A stretch of DNA of 38,954 nt. Origin: Bacteroidales bacterium. Lineage in GTDB: Bacteria; Bacteroidota; Bacteroidia; Bacteroidales; Muribaculaceae. Shown in pieces: positions 25,034-33,813 of this stretch. A program made the position numbers and the translations under genes. The stretch covers positions 1 to 38,954 of the forward strand of contig SUXI01000015.1 of the NCBI GenBank assembly GCA_015060975.1. Direction: 5' to 3'. Position 1 is the first letter of the stretch. Every line of letters starts with the position of its first letter. The notes below the pieces were generated by a model, which saw nothing but the letters and a program-made list of their open reading frames with translations, did not search any database and was not told the origin of the DNA.

Positions 25034-25049
25034 CGATAAAATTAAATAT

Positions 25050-26171
25050 ATGATAAGCAGAGATATAGAGCCATTAATTGTAAAAGATTTCAAGAAAAAG
25101 AAGGTTATAGTAGTTTTAGGAGCGCGTCAAGTAGGTAAAACTACGTTGTTGTCGCAAATAAATCAAGACGGAAAAAAGGTGTTATCGCTCAATTGCGATA
25201 ATGCTGATGATCGATTGCTTCTTGAACATCGTACATCAACTGAGTTAAAGCAGTTGTTGTCATCGTATGATTTAGCTTTTATAGATGAGGCACAAAGAGT
25301 GGCTGATATTGGTATAACGATAAAGATGATTGGAGATTTAAAACTCGACACACAAGTGATTGTGACCGGGTCTTCTTCTTTGGATATTGCTAATAGCGTA
25401 AATGAGCCTGCTACAGGGCGAACAATAGAATATAATCTATTTCCGTTTTCCATGCGAGAATTGGCGAATAGCACATCGCAACGCGAAGAAAATCGGTTGT
25501 TGGGAAATCGATTGATATACGGAATGTATCCCGAAGTGGTGATAGACCCATCTGATGCAAAACGTACTCTAATATCGTTGGCAAATAATTATCTCTATAA
25601 AGATCTTCTTTCATATAAGGGAATAAAGAAACCCGAATTGTTGCAAAATTTGGTAAAAGCTTTAGCGTTGCAGGTTGGTAGCGAGGTCTCTTATAATGAA
25701 TTGGGAAATATGTTGGGGGTTGATAAGGAAACTGTTGAGAATTATATCAATCTCTTAGAGAAATGTTTTGTGGTGTTTAGATTGTCATCGTTTAGCCGCA
25801 ATATGCGCAATGAGATTAAAAAAGGCAAAAAAATATATTTCTATGATAATGGAATAAGAAACGCCGTGATATCAAATTTCGCACCGATTGAAATGCGTAC
25901 TGATGTGGGTGTGTTGTGGGAAAATTTCATGATAAGTGAGCGAGTAAAACGCAATAGTTATTCGGGAAGTTATGCTCAGTTATATTTCTGGCGCACACAT
26001 GATCAAAGTGAGGTTGATTTGATAGAGGAGGAAGATGGTGTGTTGCACACATTTGAATTTAAATGGAATCCTCGCCGCAAGCCACGATTGTCGCAAGCAT
26101 TTTCAAAGGCATATCCTAATTCAACATTCCAACTCGTATCTCCCGACAATTATTGGGAATTTTTAGAGTAA
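25050..26171 (+). CDS. AAA_14 / DUF4143 ATPase
   Basis: 373 residues from the ATG at 25050, chosen over an upstream TTG because of the promoter position. Walker A GARQVGKTT is at 24-32, Walker B LAFIDEAQ at 75-82 and a sensor-like VTGSSSLD follows. The middle has a winged-helix-like part (VSYNELGNMLGVDKETVENYI). The C-terminal DUF4143 domain contains WENFMISE and a PDDEXK-like pattern SEVDLIEEED...HTFEFKW. This family is numerous in Bacteroidales and archaea; its role is not settled (suggestions include defence or toxin-related functions). It stands alone between two terminators, with direct repeats upstream of its promoter. Confidence 0.85.
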   Translation: MISRDIEPLIVKDFKKKKVIVVLGARQVGKTTLLSQINQDGKKVLSLNCDNADDRLLLEHRTSTELKQLLSSYDLAFIDEAQRVADIGITIKMIGDLKLDTQVIVTGSSSLDIANSVNEPATGRTIEYNLFPFSMRELANSTSQREENRLLGNRLIYGMYPEVVIDPSDAKRTLISLANNYLYKDLLSYKGIKKPELLQNLVKALALQVGSEVSYNELGNMLGVDKETVENYINLLEKCFVVFRLSSFSRNMRNEIKKGKKIYFYDNGIRNAVISNFAPIEMRTDVGVLWENFMISERVKRNSYSGSYAQLYFWRTHDQSEVDLIEEEDGVLHTFEFKWNPRRKPRLSQAFSKAYPNSTFQLVSPDNYWEFLE

Positions 26172-26210
26172 ATAAATAGGGTTGAGTATGAGGCTCAACC
26201 CTATTTATTT
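26170..26210. terminator. Bidirectional terminator between convergent genes
   Basis: A 17-bp perfect stem (AAATAAATAGGGTTGAG and its complement) with A- and T-rich flanks can stop transcription from both sides. The stop codon of the ATPase gene lies in the left arm. Confidence 0.85.
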
Positions 26211-26229
26211 GTTTTATTTTGAATTCTTT

Positions 26230-28605
26230 TTACTTGTTTACAACGATTGTGGCTTCGTTGGCTACGTTCCAGTTGAAGGTGATTGTAGCGGTTGAGGTTT
26301 TGGCGTTGTATTTTATAGAGGTTTTTTTGCCGTTTATGGTTGCATTTGCGGGCTTGGCGGTGATGCCGTTGAGCTCGATTGTCATTTTCTTTGATACTTT
26401 TGCTCCGGCATAGGTGCCTTCACTTTTGAGGGTGATTGTGGTTGCAGAGGCAGATGCATCGCCGGTGAATGTGATGAGGCGATAAGCATTGTCGGCAAGT
26501 GAGCGGGTTGATTTGCGGTCGTCTTCAAACATTGTGTAGCTTGATTTTACTCCATCAACCGGGAAATATTTCACAGTGTAGCGGTCGTTGGTGTAGTCGC
26601 CTGTATTTCCCATTTTATAGTCGGCTTGAGGAATAAATGCCCCGGCGCGCACAAACAATGGTAATACTTCGAGAGGAGCTGCATATTCAACTGTTTCGCC
26701 ACAATGATATGTTTTTGTGGGGTTGTTATAGTCAACCCATTGACCGCAAGGGAATGTGATGTTGCGTGAAGTAGCGCCTTGAGTCATCACCGGAGCCACC
26801 ATCACATCGCGTCCCCATAGATATTGGTCGTCGATATTGTCGAAGCGAGTGTTTTGCTTGCTGTAGAAGTTGAGCGGACGCACCATTGGGAGCCCTTGTG
26901 ACGCATTTTCGTAGGCGAGGGTATAGTTGTAGGGTAACCAACGATAGCGCTCGTTGATGAGACCGAGAATGATGTCGCGTTGTTCGGGATATTTATAAGG
27001 CTCTGCCACTTGTTGTGAGTGAGTGCGGAGAATTGGCGAAAATGTGCCGAGTTGCAACCAACGCACATATAGTTCGGGATCAACAGGATTGGCTGGGTCA
27101 ATAGCGAAACCGCCCACATCGTGGCTCATATATCCCATGCCACTCAAGCCTGAGTTGAGCATGATTGTTACTTGAGGTTGCAAGCCTCCCCATGAGCGAG
27201 ACACGTCGGTTGACCATGGATAAACACTGAAGCGTTGTAAACCGGCAGTACCGCCACGCATCATTGTCATCAAGCGAGTGTCGGGATATTCTTCTTTATA
27301 AAGGTCGTAGATGATACGGCTCCATTCGTTGCCATAAAGGTTGTGATATTCGCGTGCAGTTTTGCCGTTGTGGTGGTAGATTGAGAATGGGTGTACTTCG
27401 GGTTCCCCAAGGTCGCCCCACCAACCACCGACACCTTCGTCGGTGAGAAGTTTGTAGCGGTCGCGAAGCCATTTGCGAGTGTCGGGGTTAGATACGTCGA
27501 ACATGCCGCCCGAACCTACCCAGATAGTTACTTCGTGAGTGTTGCCCACTGAGTCGCGGCAGAACATTCCTTTAGATGAAAGCTCGTTATAGTTGTCGAT
27601 AGCGCGACCATTGGTCAATACATAGGGTTGAGATATGATGATTGTGTTAACTCCTTTCTTTTTGAGGTCGGCAAGCATTTTTTTGTGAGTTGGCCATTGG
27701 TCGGGATCCCATGAAAGGCGTCCCATGTCTTGCTCTTTGCCATACCAATAGAGGTCGAGCACCACACCGTCAACAGGGTAGCCTTCGCGTTTAAGAGTGT
27801 CGATTACTCCGCGAGTTTCAGCCTCGGTTTTATATCCGTATTTAGAGGTGATATATCCCATCGCCCAAAATGGGGGTAGTTCTTGTCGACCGGTGAGAAG
27901 CGTGTATTCTTTCATCACGCCTTCGAGTGTCCCACCTCCATTGATGAAATAGTATGATACCGGCTCTTTACCTTCGGTGATATATTTCACAGGGTTACCC
28001 ATAATCATTTCAGCAGCCGCATAGTCGTCGAAAAGCACAGCGTAGCCATTTGAAGAAACAAACAATGGCATTGTGATATTCATCTGATTAATGCGCTTTT
28101 CTCCCTTCATGTAGCTGTAGTTTTGCTTGTTATACATAACTAGCGTGTCGCCATTAAGAGATAGGCTATGACCGCGTTCACCGGCACCATAGAATGAGTC
28201 GCATCCGGGCGTAGCAAGATAAAGCACTTGTTTGCCATTAACAATTGACCGTGCGCCATTATCGGTAATTGCTCGACCATTGCCCGCATAGATTGAGACG
28301 CTACCATCGTAACTATTCAAAACAACTTCTACCGAAGGTGTGGAAAGTGTTTTCACACTGCCATGCGATGAAATTGTTCCATTGAATTTTTGCGGAACAA
28401 GAATAGCCGAATGTGATTGGGGTATTGTTTCCCCATCTTTGATATTTGATACTTTAATGATGTTGTCGTTGATTGCAGTTACAGTCACGACACGTTTTGA
28501 AGGAGTTTCAATAGAGATAACTCCGTTATCAGCCCAAGATGCTAATGAAGTGGATAACAAAAGGGCTAAAGTTGCTAAAGTTTTGCTGATTTTAGATTTG
28601 CACAT
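26230..28605 (-). CDS. Secreted glycoside hydrolase family 31 (alpha-glucosidase / transglucosylase type)
   Basis: 791 residues; signal peptide 1-25 (ASWA). An N-terminal beta-sandwich spans about 30-235. The (beta/alpha)8 barrel follows, with MGYITSKYGYKT, DGVVLDLYWYG, the likely nucleophile Asp398 in GWWGDLGEPE and the likely acid/base Asp467 in YPWSTDVSRSW. C-terminal sandwiches include a DUF5110-like part. The GDLGEPE motif is, from memory, like that of Cellvibrio alpha-transglucosylases of this family, so either alpha-glucan hydrolysis or transglucosylation is possible. It is expected in the periplasm or outside the cell. It is not next to a SusCD pair in this window. The promoter is at 28655. 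Confidence 0.85.
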   Translation of the reverse strand: MCKSKISKTLATLALLLSTSLASWADNGVISIETPSKRVVTVTAINDNIIKVSNIKDGETIPQSHSAILVPQKFNGTISSHGSVKTLSTPSVEVVLNSYDGSVSIYAGNGRAITDNGARSIVNGKQVLYLATPGCDSFYGAGERGHSLSLNGDTLVMYNKQNYSYMKGEKRINQMNITMPLFVSSNGYAVLFDDYAAAEMIMGNPVKYITEGKEPVSYYFINGGGTLEGVMKEYTLLTGRQELPPFWAMGYITSKYGYKTEAETRGVIDTLKREGYPVDGVVLDLYWYGKEQDMGRLSWDPDQWPTHKKMLADLKKKGVNTIIISQPYVLTNGRAIDNYNELSSKGMFCRDSVGNTHEVTIWVGSGGMFDVSNPDTRKWLRDRYKLLTDEGVGGWWGDLGEPEVHPFSIYHHNGKTAREYHNLYGNEWSRIIYDLYKEEYPDTRLMTMMRGGTAGLQRFSVYPWSTDVSRSWGGLQPQVTIMLNSGLSGMGYMSHDVGGFAIDPANPVDPELYVRWLQLGTFSPILRTHSQQVAEPYKYPEQRDIILGLINERYRWLPYNYTLAYENASQGLPMVRPLNFYSKQNTRFDNIDDQYLWGRDVMVAPVMTQGATSRNITFPCGQWVDYNNPTKTYHCGETVEYAAPLEVLPLFVRAGAFIPQADYKMGNTGDYTNDRYTVKYFPVDGVKSSYTMFEDDRKSTRSLADNAYRLITFTGDASASATTITLKSEGTYAGAKVSKKMTIELNGITAKPANATINGKKTSIKYNAKTSTATITFNWNVANEATIVVNK

Positions 28606-28654
28606 TGTAAATTATGGTATAAAAATAAAGATGCTTAAATAAATTCTTAATATA

Positions 28655-28662
28655 CAAAGTTA
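28655..28662 (-). promoter_or_regulatory. -7 box TAACTTTG of the GH31 gene
   Basis: Minus strand; leader about 45-50 nt. Confidence 0.6.
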
Positions 28663-28941
28663 CTAAAACATTGTAGATTATGCAATAAAGGGTGGGAAAT
28701 ACTCTTTTTTAACAAATAATGCTATTAATTAAGTAAAATTTAAAGATTGAATCATTAATTTTGTAACAGATATACAAAAACGTGTAAACTATATGATATA
28801 GGCTGCTAATGTTAATAATGAAATGTGAGTTTTAATTAAAGAAACAATATACTTGAATTTTGGTTATGAGGGTGCTGTGAAGTAGTGCACTTTCGCATTT
28901 TAATAATATATACATAATTTTCAACTCTCAATTCAAATAGT
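28663..28941. other. Intergenic region between divergent GH31 and ribE genes
   Basis: Together with the two promoters this gap is about 380 bases. It is AT-rich and holds no ORF or strong hairpin. A second possible plus-strand -7 box, TAATTTTG, lies at 28756-28763. No FMN riboswitch is recognised ahead of ribE. Confidence 0.5.
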
Positions 28942-28949
28942 TATTTTTG
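28942..28949 (+). promoter_or_regulatory. -7 box TATTTTTG of ribE
   Basis: It lies 37 nt before the ATG, giving a leader of about 33 nt. Confidence 0.6.
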
Positions 28950-28986
28950 CATTATCAAAGTTGATTTAATAACAAAAAAAATATAT

Positions 28987-29598
28987 ATGTTTTCAGGAAT
29001 AGTTGAAGAAGCTGCTCGTGTGGTGGCTATTGAACGTGATGGTGGTAATGTGCATTTGTCGTTGACTTGCTCGTTTGTGAATGAGTTGAAAATTGATCAA
29101 TCGGTGGCTCATAATGGAGTGTGCCTCACTGTGGTGTCGTTGAATGATGATAACTCTTATACAGTAACAGCAATTCAAGAAACTCTCGATCGTAGTAATC
29201 TTGGTGGCTTAAAGGTTGGAGATTTGGTAAACCTTGAACGTAGCATGTTGATGAATGGTCGCCTTGATGGTCACATTGTGCAAGGTCATGTCGATTGCAC
29301 TGCTGTGTGTGAAAGTGTTGAGGAGGTTGACGGAAGTCACTATTATAAGTTTGTCTATGAAGTTGACCCGGCAATGGCTTCAAAGGGTTATGTTACAGTC
29401 GAAAAAGGGTCGGTTACGGTAAATGGCGTGAGCCTCACTGTGTGTGATTCGGAACGCAACAGTTTCCGTGTGGCAATTATCCCTTACACTTTTGAACATA
29501 CCAATTTCAAAGACATCGTTGCCGGCACTCGCGTGAATCTTGAATTTGACATCATTGGCAAGTATTTGAGCCGATTGATGGAGTTTCAAAATAAATAA
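28987..29598 (+). CDS. ribE: Riboflavin synthase, alpha chain
   Basis: 203 residues. The start MFSGIVEE is the family signature. Two lumazine-binding repeats follow (about 1-96 and 97-195), each with a GVCLTV / GVSLTV strand, plus GHIVQGHVDCTA. It converts two molecules of 6,7-dimethyl-8-ribityllumazine to riboflavin and one pyrimidine. It lies 4 bases upstream of a flavin-dependent nitroreductase gene, a functional pairing. Confidence 0.95.
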   Translation: MFSGIVEEAARVVAIERDGGNVHLSLTCSFVNELKIDQSVAHNGVCLTVVSLNDDNSYTVTAIQETLDRSNLGGLKVGDLVNLERSMLMNGRLDGHIVQGHVDCTAVCESVEEVDGSHYYKFVYEVDPAMASKGYVTVEKGSVTVNGVSLTVCDSERNSFRVAIIPYTFEHTNFKDIVAGTRVNLEFDIIGKYLSRLMEFQNK

Positions 29599-29602
29599 AC
29601 CG

Positions 29603-30148
29603 ATGTTATTCACTGATTTTTATCAACTTGTAGATGCTCGTCAGAGTTGTCGTGCCTACGATTCCTCTCGCGAGGTGGAAGCCGACAAACTTGCACGCAT
29701 CATAGAAGCGGCGCGATTGGCTCCGTCGGCATGCAACTCACAACCTTGGCATCTTATCACTGTGACCGATGCCAATCGCCGAAAAGAGGTGGCACAGGCT
29801 CTCACTTCAATAGGAATGAACAAATGGGCTGAGCAAGCTACGGCGTTTATTGTTATTGTGCAAGAGGCGCCCAATTTCACTGCTCGACTTGGCGGGTGGA
29901 TTAAAAACAAACATTTTCCGCTTATCGATTGCGGCATAGTGTCATCGCATATCACATTGGCAGCCACACAAGAGGGATTAGGCTCTTGTATTCTCGGCTG
30001 GTTTGATGAAAAGCAGATGCGTAAAATACTTGAGATACCTCGTTCAAAACGAGTGTTGATGGTCGTGTCGCTCGGCTATGCCACCGATACCCACCGACAA
30101 CATCAACGCAAATCCATCGAAGAAATGTCATCAAGCGAAAAGTACTAA
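29603..30148 (+). CDS. FMN-dependent nitroreductase family protein
   Basis: 181 residues. The motifs RQSCRAYD (residues 13-20) and ARLAPSACNSQPWHLITVT (37-55) are typical FMN-binding segments, followed by CGIVSSHITLAATQEGLGSCILGWF near the C-terminal half. It is probably an NAD(P)H-dependent FMN reductase or nitroreductase in the cytoplasm; the physiological substrate is unknown. Spacing of 4 bases to ribE indicates one transcript. Confidence 0.9.
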   Translation: MLFTDFYQLVDARQSCRAYDSSREVEADKLARIIEAARLAPSACNSQPWHLITVTDANRRKEVAQALTSIGMNKWAEQATAFIVIVQEAPNFTARLGGWIKNKHFPLIDCGIVSSHITLAATQEGLGSCILGWFDEKQMRKILEIPRSKRVLMVVSLGYATDTHRQHQRKSIEEMSSSEKY

Positions 30149-30177
30149 GTGTTGCAACACATTGAAATGAGTTTGAG

Positions 30178-31398
30178 ATGAAATATTTGTATGCCTTTTC
30201 CATTGTGATATGTTTTTTTGGGGCTGTTTCATGTTCTACTTCAAAAGAAGTGTTGTTTTCAGATGAAGATTGGTCATTAAGCCGTTATAGTGGTAATATG
30301 ATTAATTCAGATTCAACATTGCAATTCTCATTTGGGAATCATCTGCTAAATCCAAATATGACAATTATCAGTAATAAGGATTCATTGGCAGTATATCCCA
30401 ATTCAGACAAATATATCAATAGAGTTTTACAGATATGTGGTCTTGAAGGGAGTAAAGTATATTTCTTTGCTCCTTTGGAGCATACAATGTGGGTGGAATT
30501 GCCAACGGATTTTGTTGATATAAAACCTCGAGCTGTTATTAGCAATCTTTCTGACGAAAATCCTTATACTTCATGGATCTGGGATGATGATTCTTATGAA
30601 GGGAATAGAACCACTGAAGATATTTATTCTAATACATTCGTTGATAAGAAAAACGAAACAATTATAGTTGTGGATAAATTAAACTATGGAAAAATTCCAA
30701 TGGCATGTTTAAGTATTTACCAAGCGGCGACAAAACGAGTTTCGGAGGTCGGATTTAAGCCTTGGCATTGGACGTGTAAAGGAAGCATCTTGGATTATTC
30801 ATATATTGATATATTAGCAAATTGGGTTGATTCTCGCAGGGAAAATCTAATAAATAATTATAGGTTAGGGCAGAGTGTGGATTATAGGCGAAACGTAAAT
30901 GCAATTCGCATTGAACTTAAAGAGATTTTGCGTAAGGATCAGGAACCGAGAAATCGGATTTGTTTGGCATGGCAGGAGCATCCTAATGACACATTATTGC
31001 ATCGTCAAATCGCTCGTGAAATATTAACCAATGATAGTGTAAACCTTGTTCAAGTATGTGAAATACTTGATAACTATTCGCTTGATTTTGGAGAAGAAAA
31101 TGAAATCCTTTGGGCTGTAATTCAACATAGTAATCTTGAAACTCAAATAAAATATCTTCCTAAATTTATTGAAGCGGCTCAAAAAGGGAAATTAAAAAGA
31201 GAATTGGTTGCTGTAATGCAAGATAGAGTGGCTTGTTGGTCGGGCAAGCCTCAGATTTATGGATCACAAGGGAATATAAACGAGTTGGGCATATTTGTGC
31301 CGGCAGAAATAGAAGATCCTGAAAATGTAGATATACGACGAGCATCTATGGGGATGTGTCCATTGAAAGATTATATCGAGCAAATGAGCCGTCATTGA
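30178..31398 (+). CDS. Lipoprotein with C-terminal DUF6624-like domain
   Basis: 406 residues; lipobox GAVSC with Cys19. The N-terminal 200 residues are not recognised. The C-terminal part contains QDRVACWSGKPQIYGSQ, PAEIEDPENVDIRRASMGM and PLKDYIEQM, which match the pattern I associate with DUF6624 (YGTQ ... EDPENVD.RR ... GL.PL..Y). Function is unknown. It starts 29 bases after the nitroreductase gene with no clear promoter, so it may be co-transcribed, although it is functionally unrelated. Confidence 0.65.
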   Translation: MKYLYAFSIVICFFGAVSCSTSKEVLFSDEDWSLSRYSGNMINSDSTLQFSFGNHLLNPNMTIISNKDSLAVYPNSDKYINRVLQICGLEGSKVYFFAPLEHTMWVELPTDFVDIKPRAVISNLSDENPYTSWIWDDDSYEGNRTTEDIYSNTFVDKKNETIIVVDKLNYGKIPMACLSIYQAATKRVSEVGFKPWHWTCKGSILDYSYIDILANWVDSRRENLINNYRLGQSVDYRRNVNAIRIELKEILRKDQEPRNRICLAWQEHPNDTLLHRQIAREILTNDSVNLVQVCEILDNYSLDFGEENEILWAVIQHSNLETQIKYLPKFIEAAQKGKLKRELVAVMQDRVACWSGKPQIYGSQGNINELGIFVPAEIEDPENVDIRRASMGMCPLKDYIEQMSRH

Positions 31399-31494
31399 AA
31401 ATCTTCTAATAGATGGTATGCAAAAAAGAAATTTCCTTTTCTGGAGGAAATAAATACCAAAAAGTTTCCTTTTGAAAAGGAAATAGATAAAATA

Positions 31495-31526
31495 AATAGC
31501 GAGCAATGGTTCCATTGCTCGCTATT
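31495..31526. terminator. Bidirectional terminator
   Basis: A perfect 15-bp stem AATAGCGAGCAATGG with its complement and a 2-nt loop lies between convergent genes. A smaller palindrome, TTTCCTTTTGAAAAGGAAA, lies just upstream at about 31464-31482. Confidence 0.8.
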
Positions 31527-31544
31527 GTTTCTATGATTTAGTTG

Positions 31545-32837
31545 TTATTTTATCACAGTTTTAAGTACATTGCCCCATGCGGTGTAGCCTTTGCCCATGA
31601 GTTTGAAGCCGTCGTTGGTGAATTCGGCTTTGAGGTCGCCATTTTCATCAATCATTGCAGGATAAACATCTACCCATTGGATTTTGTGTTTCTTTGCCAA
31701 TTTTTGGAGCTTTTTGTTGGCTGCTTTCACTTTCTTAGCCGAGCCTTTGAAGTCGATATATTTTTCGTAGGTTGAGTTTACCGGAATGAGGCTTTGAAGC
31801 ACGATTTCAGTGTTTGGCGATACCTCTTTGATGTTTTTGATTGCTTGATCAACGTATGCCACGATAGAGTCGGCATTGAACGCACCACTGAGGTTGTGAC
31901 CTTTTTCTAAGTTTTTGCCGTTGTAGCTTGGAAGCAATACGATTTGTTTAGGAGCTTTCTTTGCGACATTTTTAGCAAGAGAGGGAAGACCGTCAACAAC
32001 ATCGGCCCATGAGTTGCGAGATTTCACATTGGCATTGCCAAGAAGTTCGTGCCACTCTGCACCACCTATTAATTGATTGCCTACTAGCACGATATCTTTG
32101 CCATCGATAGGATATAGGTCGTTGGGGTTGAATTGTACATCGGGATTGATGTATTTTGCAATTTCTTGACACCAAATGCGATAACCGGCATCATTGAGGT
32201 GAAGACCGTCGTTTGTGAGGTGTTTAGGAAGTTTCATTTCTTTGTCGGCAAAGGCTGGGAAAAGGTTAATCCAGGTTACACCTTGACGACGTGCCACTTG
32301 TTCAAGCATTACATTGCCATGGAATATAACCATTTCTTTGCCAATCATGTTTTTATAACGTTTGAAGTCGTTGTTGATAGGCAACCAACTTTGAAGATAG
32401 ATTTCGGTTGTTGGTGTTTGTTGTTTGATTTTCACAATAAGTTTTTCCACCGCAGTGGTGATGCTGTCGGGAGTGAGGTGGTGAGATACATCATTAACAC
32501 CAATGAGAAGGAAAATCTTTTTAGGTTTACCTTTAGTAACGAGTTCAAGACGATCAGAAATTCCTTGCACCACATCGCTGATGATACCGCGGTTTTTGAT
32601 GTTTGCATCGTTAAATGCTTCATTCCAACGGCCGTTGTCGCTAAGGCTGTTGCCAAGAATGATGATGTCGTCGTTATCGACAGGTAGCTCGGCAAAGTGT
32701 GATGCACGTTGATAGTAATAATCGTTATACTTATATGCCTCGGGCGCTTTTTCCGAGAGGTAGTCATAAATTGCTTGAGAGCTGACTGTCATTGAGCAGA
32801 CGCCGAGCAAAGAAGCTATAATCGCTAATTTCTTCAT
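31545..32837 (-). CDS. Double-domain SGNH/GDSL hydrolase; second domain degenerate
   Basis: 430 residues; signal peptide about 1-21. Domain 1 (about 55-230) has all SGNH marks: Ser64 in LGNSLSD, Asn115 in IGVNDV, and Asp210/His213 in NDGLHLND. Domain 2 (about 245-430) repeats the fold, but the serine position is Gln255 (VGNQLIGG), the GxND block is replaced by PSYNGKN, and DGLH is DGFK (Lys412), so it cannot use the usual triad. Domain 1 is probably an exported esterase, for example a carbohydrate O-acetylesterase; the substrate is unknown. Domain 2 may bind substrate or support dimer-like packing. Single-gene unit, promoter at 32875. Confidence 0.85.
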   Translation of the reverse strand: MKKLAIIASLLGVCSMTVSSQAIYDYLSEKAPEAYKYNDYYYQRASHFAELPVDNDDIIILGNSLSDNGRWNEAFNDANIKNRGIISDVVQGISDRLELVTKGKPKKIFLLIGVNDVSHHLTPDSITTAVEKLIVKIKQQTPTTEIYLQSWLPINNDFKRYKNMIGKEMVIFHGNVMLEQVARRQGVTWINLFPAFADKEMKLPKHLTNDGLHLNDAGYRIWCQEIAKYINPDVQFNPNDLYPIDGKDIVLVGNQLIGGAEWHELLGNANVKSRNSWADVVDGLPSLAKNVAKKAPKQIVLLPSYNGKNLEKGHNLSGAFNADSIVAYVDQAIKNIKEVSPNTEIVLQSLIPVNSTYEKYIDFKGSAKKVKAANKKLQKLAKKHKIQWVDVYPAMIDENGDLKAEFTNDGFKLMGKGYTAWGNVLKTVIK

Positions 32838-32874
32838 GTTAAATAATGGTTAAATATTGTTAGTAAATTAATCG

Positions 32875-32882
32875 CAAAAATA
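32875..32882 (-). promoter_or_regulatory. -7 box TATTTTTG of the SGNH hydrolase gene
   Basis: Minus strand; 37 nt before the ATG. Confidence 0.6.
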
Positions 32883-32974
32883 CATCATTTTAATCATAAA
32901 TGCAAAATGAATTTCAGATGATTCAATGTATTATGATTTTTAGTTTGTATGGAGTTAAAATGTGTTAAAAAATA

Positions 32975-33002
32975 GGGGGGGGGTAAAAGTTACTTATATT
33001 TG
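32975..33002 (+). promoter_or_regulatory. Promoter with a G9 tract in the spacer
   Basis: Nine G (32975-32983) lie 11 nt before the -7 box TATATTTG (32995-33002). A change in tract length would alter the spacing between the -7 box and any -33 element. The in-frame TTG at 33000 lies inside the box and cannot be the start. Confidence 0.5.
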
Positions 33003-33038
33003 TATATATGTTTAATTCAAATAAATAAATTGCTAGTT

Positions 33039-33734
33039 ATGAATAAGAATGAAGAAAAGGAATTTGAGAAAAAAGCTGAAATTATGGCTGAAACTATGAT
33101 GAAAACACATAGCAAATGGTCTTGCCAAGGAATGTTATTGCTTTTTGGTATAATAATATTCTTATCTCTACTTTTATCATGGTGTACATCGGACGATACC
33201 GATGCTGATAAAATAAATAGTGTGGCAGTAGAAACAACAATAGGCTCTAATGAGAGAGATTTGGAGATGCCGGTGTCAGAACCTGTAATAGAAAAAGATT
33301 CTGTAAGATGGCAAGTTTCGGAGAGTGTTGATGAGATGACCGACTCGAAAAATGTGTGGAAATCATTAGTTAGTGAAAATTTGGCACATTTTAGTTTCCC
33401 ATACGAGGGAGGGGCTTCTTTAAATTTGTGTGTTCGTTATATGAAGAAATATGGGACTGATGTAATATTAACAATCTCTAAAGGGCAGCTATTGTCAAAT
33501 GAATATAACGGAACGAATTATGTTACAGTAAGGTTTGATGATGACGCACCTCAAAAATTTTATACAAATGATGCTGCAGACGGAAGTAGTGATTATTTAT
33601 TTTTGAGAAATGCAAGAAAATTTATTAAACGGGCAAAAACAGCAAAATCAATTAAAATTCAAGTCCCGGTTTATCAAGAGGGGAATCCAACTTTTACATT
33701 TAAGGTTGATGTTCCTTTGACTTGGGAATATTAA
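33039..33734 (+). CDS. Single-pass membrane protein of unknown function
   Basis: 231 residues from the ATG at 33039. A charged cytoplasmic segment (KNEEKEFEKKAEIM) is followed by one membrane helix at about 31-48 and an acidic external linker (TSDDTDADK). The C-terminal about 130 residues look like a beta-rich domain (VWKSLVSENLAHFSFPYEGGAS, TVRFDDDAPQKFYTND, FTFKVDVPLTWEY). The Cys49 after LLLSW resembles a lipobox, but Trp at -1 argues against lipidation. I do not recognise the family. Confidence 0.65.
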   Translation: MNKNEEKEFEKKAEIMAETMMKTHSKWSCQGMLLLFGIIIFLSLLLSWCTSDDTDADKINSVAVETTIGSNERDLEMPVSEPVIEKDSVRWQVSESVDEMTDSKNVWKSLVSENLAHFSFPYEGGASLNLCVRYMKKYGTDVILTISKGQLLSNEYNGTNYVTVRFDDDAPQKFYTNDAADGSSDYLFLRNARKFIKRAKTAKSIKIQVPVYQEGNPTFTFKVDVPLTWEY

Positions 33735-33756
33735 TAGCATTAGGTATGATAAACGA

Positions 33757-33788
33757 AATAGGAGATGAGCCATGGCTCATCTCCTATT
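33757..33788. terminator. Bidirectional terminator, 32-nt perfect palindrome
   Basis: AATAGGAGATGAGCCA with its exact complement is followed by ATTTTTGG. It lies between the convergent unknown gene and cysS. Confidence 0.8.
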
Positions 33789-33813
33789 ATTTTTGGGAAG
33801 ATAATTTGTTAAC

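Noticed and set aside
25011..25049. Upstream TTG start adding 13 residues to the AAA/DUF4143 protein
   Set aside because: The -7 box at 25026-25033 lies inside this extension, so the TTG would not be transcribed from this promoter.
28663..28986. FMN riboswitch ahead of ribE
   Set aside because: The conserved RFN segments are not recognisable in this AT-rich leader; a covariance search would settle it.
33000..33038. Upstream TTG start for the membrane protein gene
   Set aside because: The TTG is part of the -7 box at 32995-33002.
33039..33734. Lipoprotein call for the membrane protein (Cys49)
   Set aside because: Trp precedes the Cys, which signal peptidase II would not accept, and the charged N-terminal segment is too long for a signal peptide.
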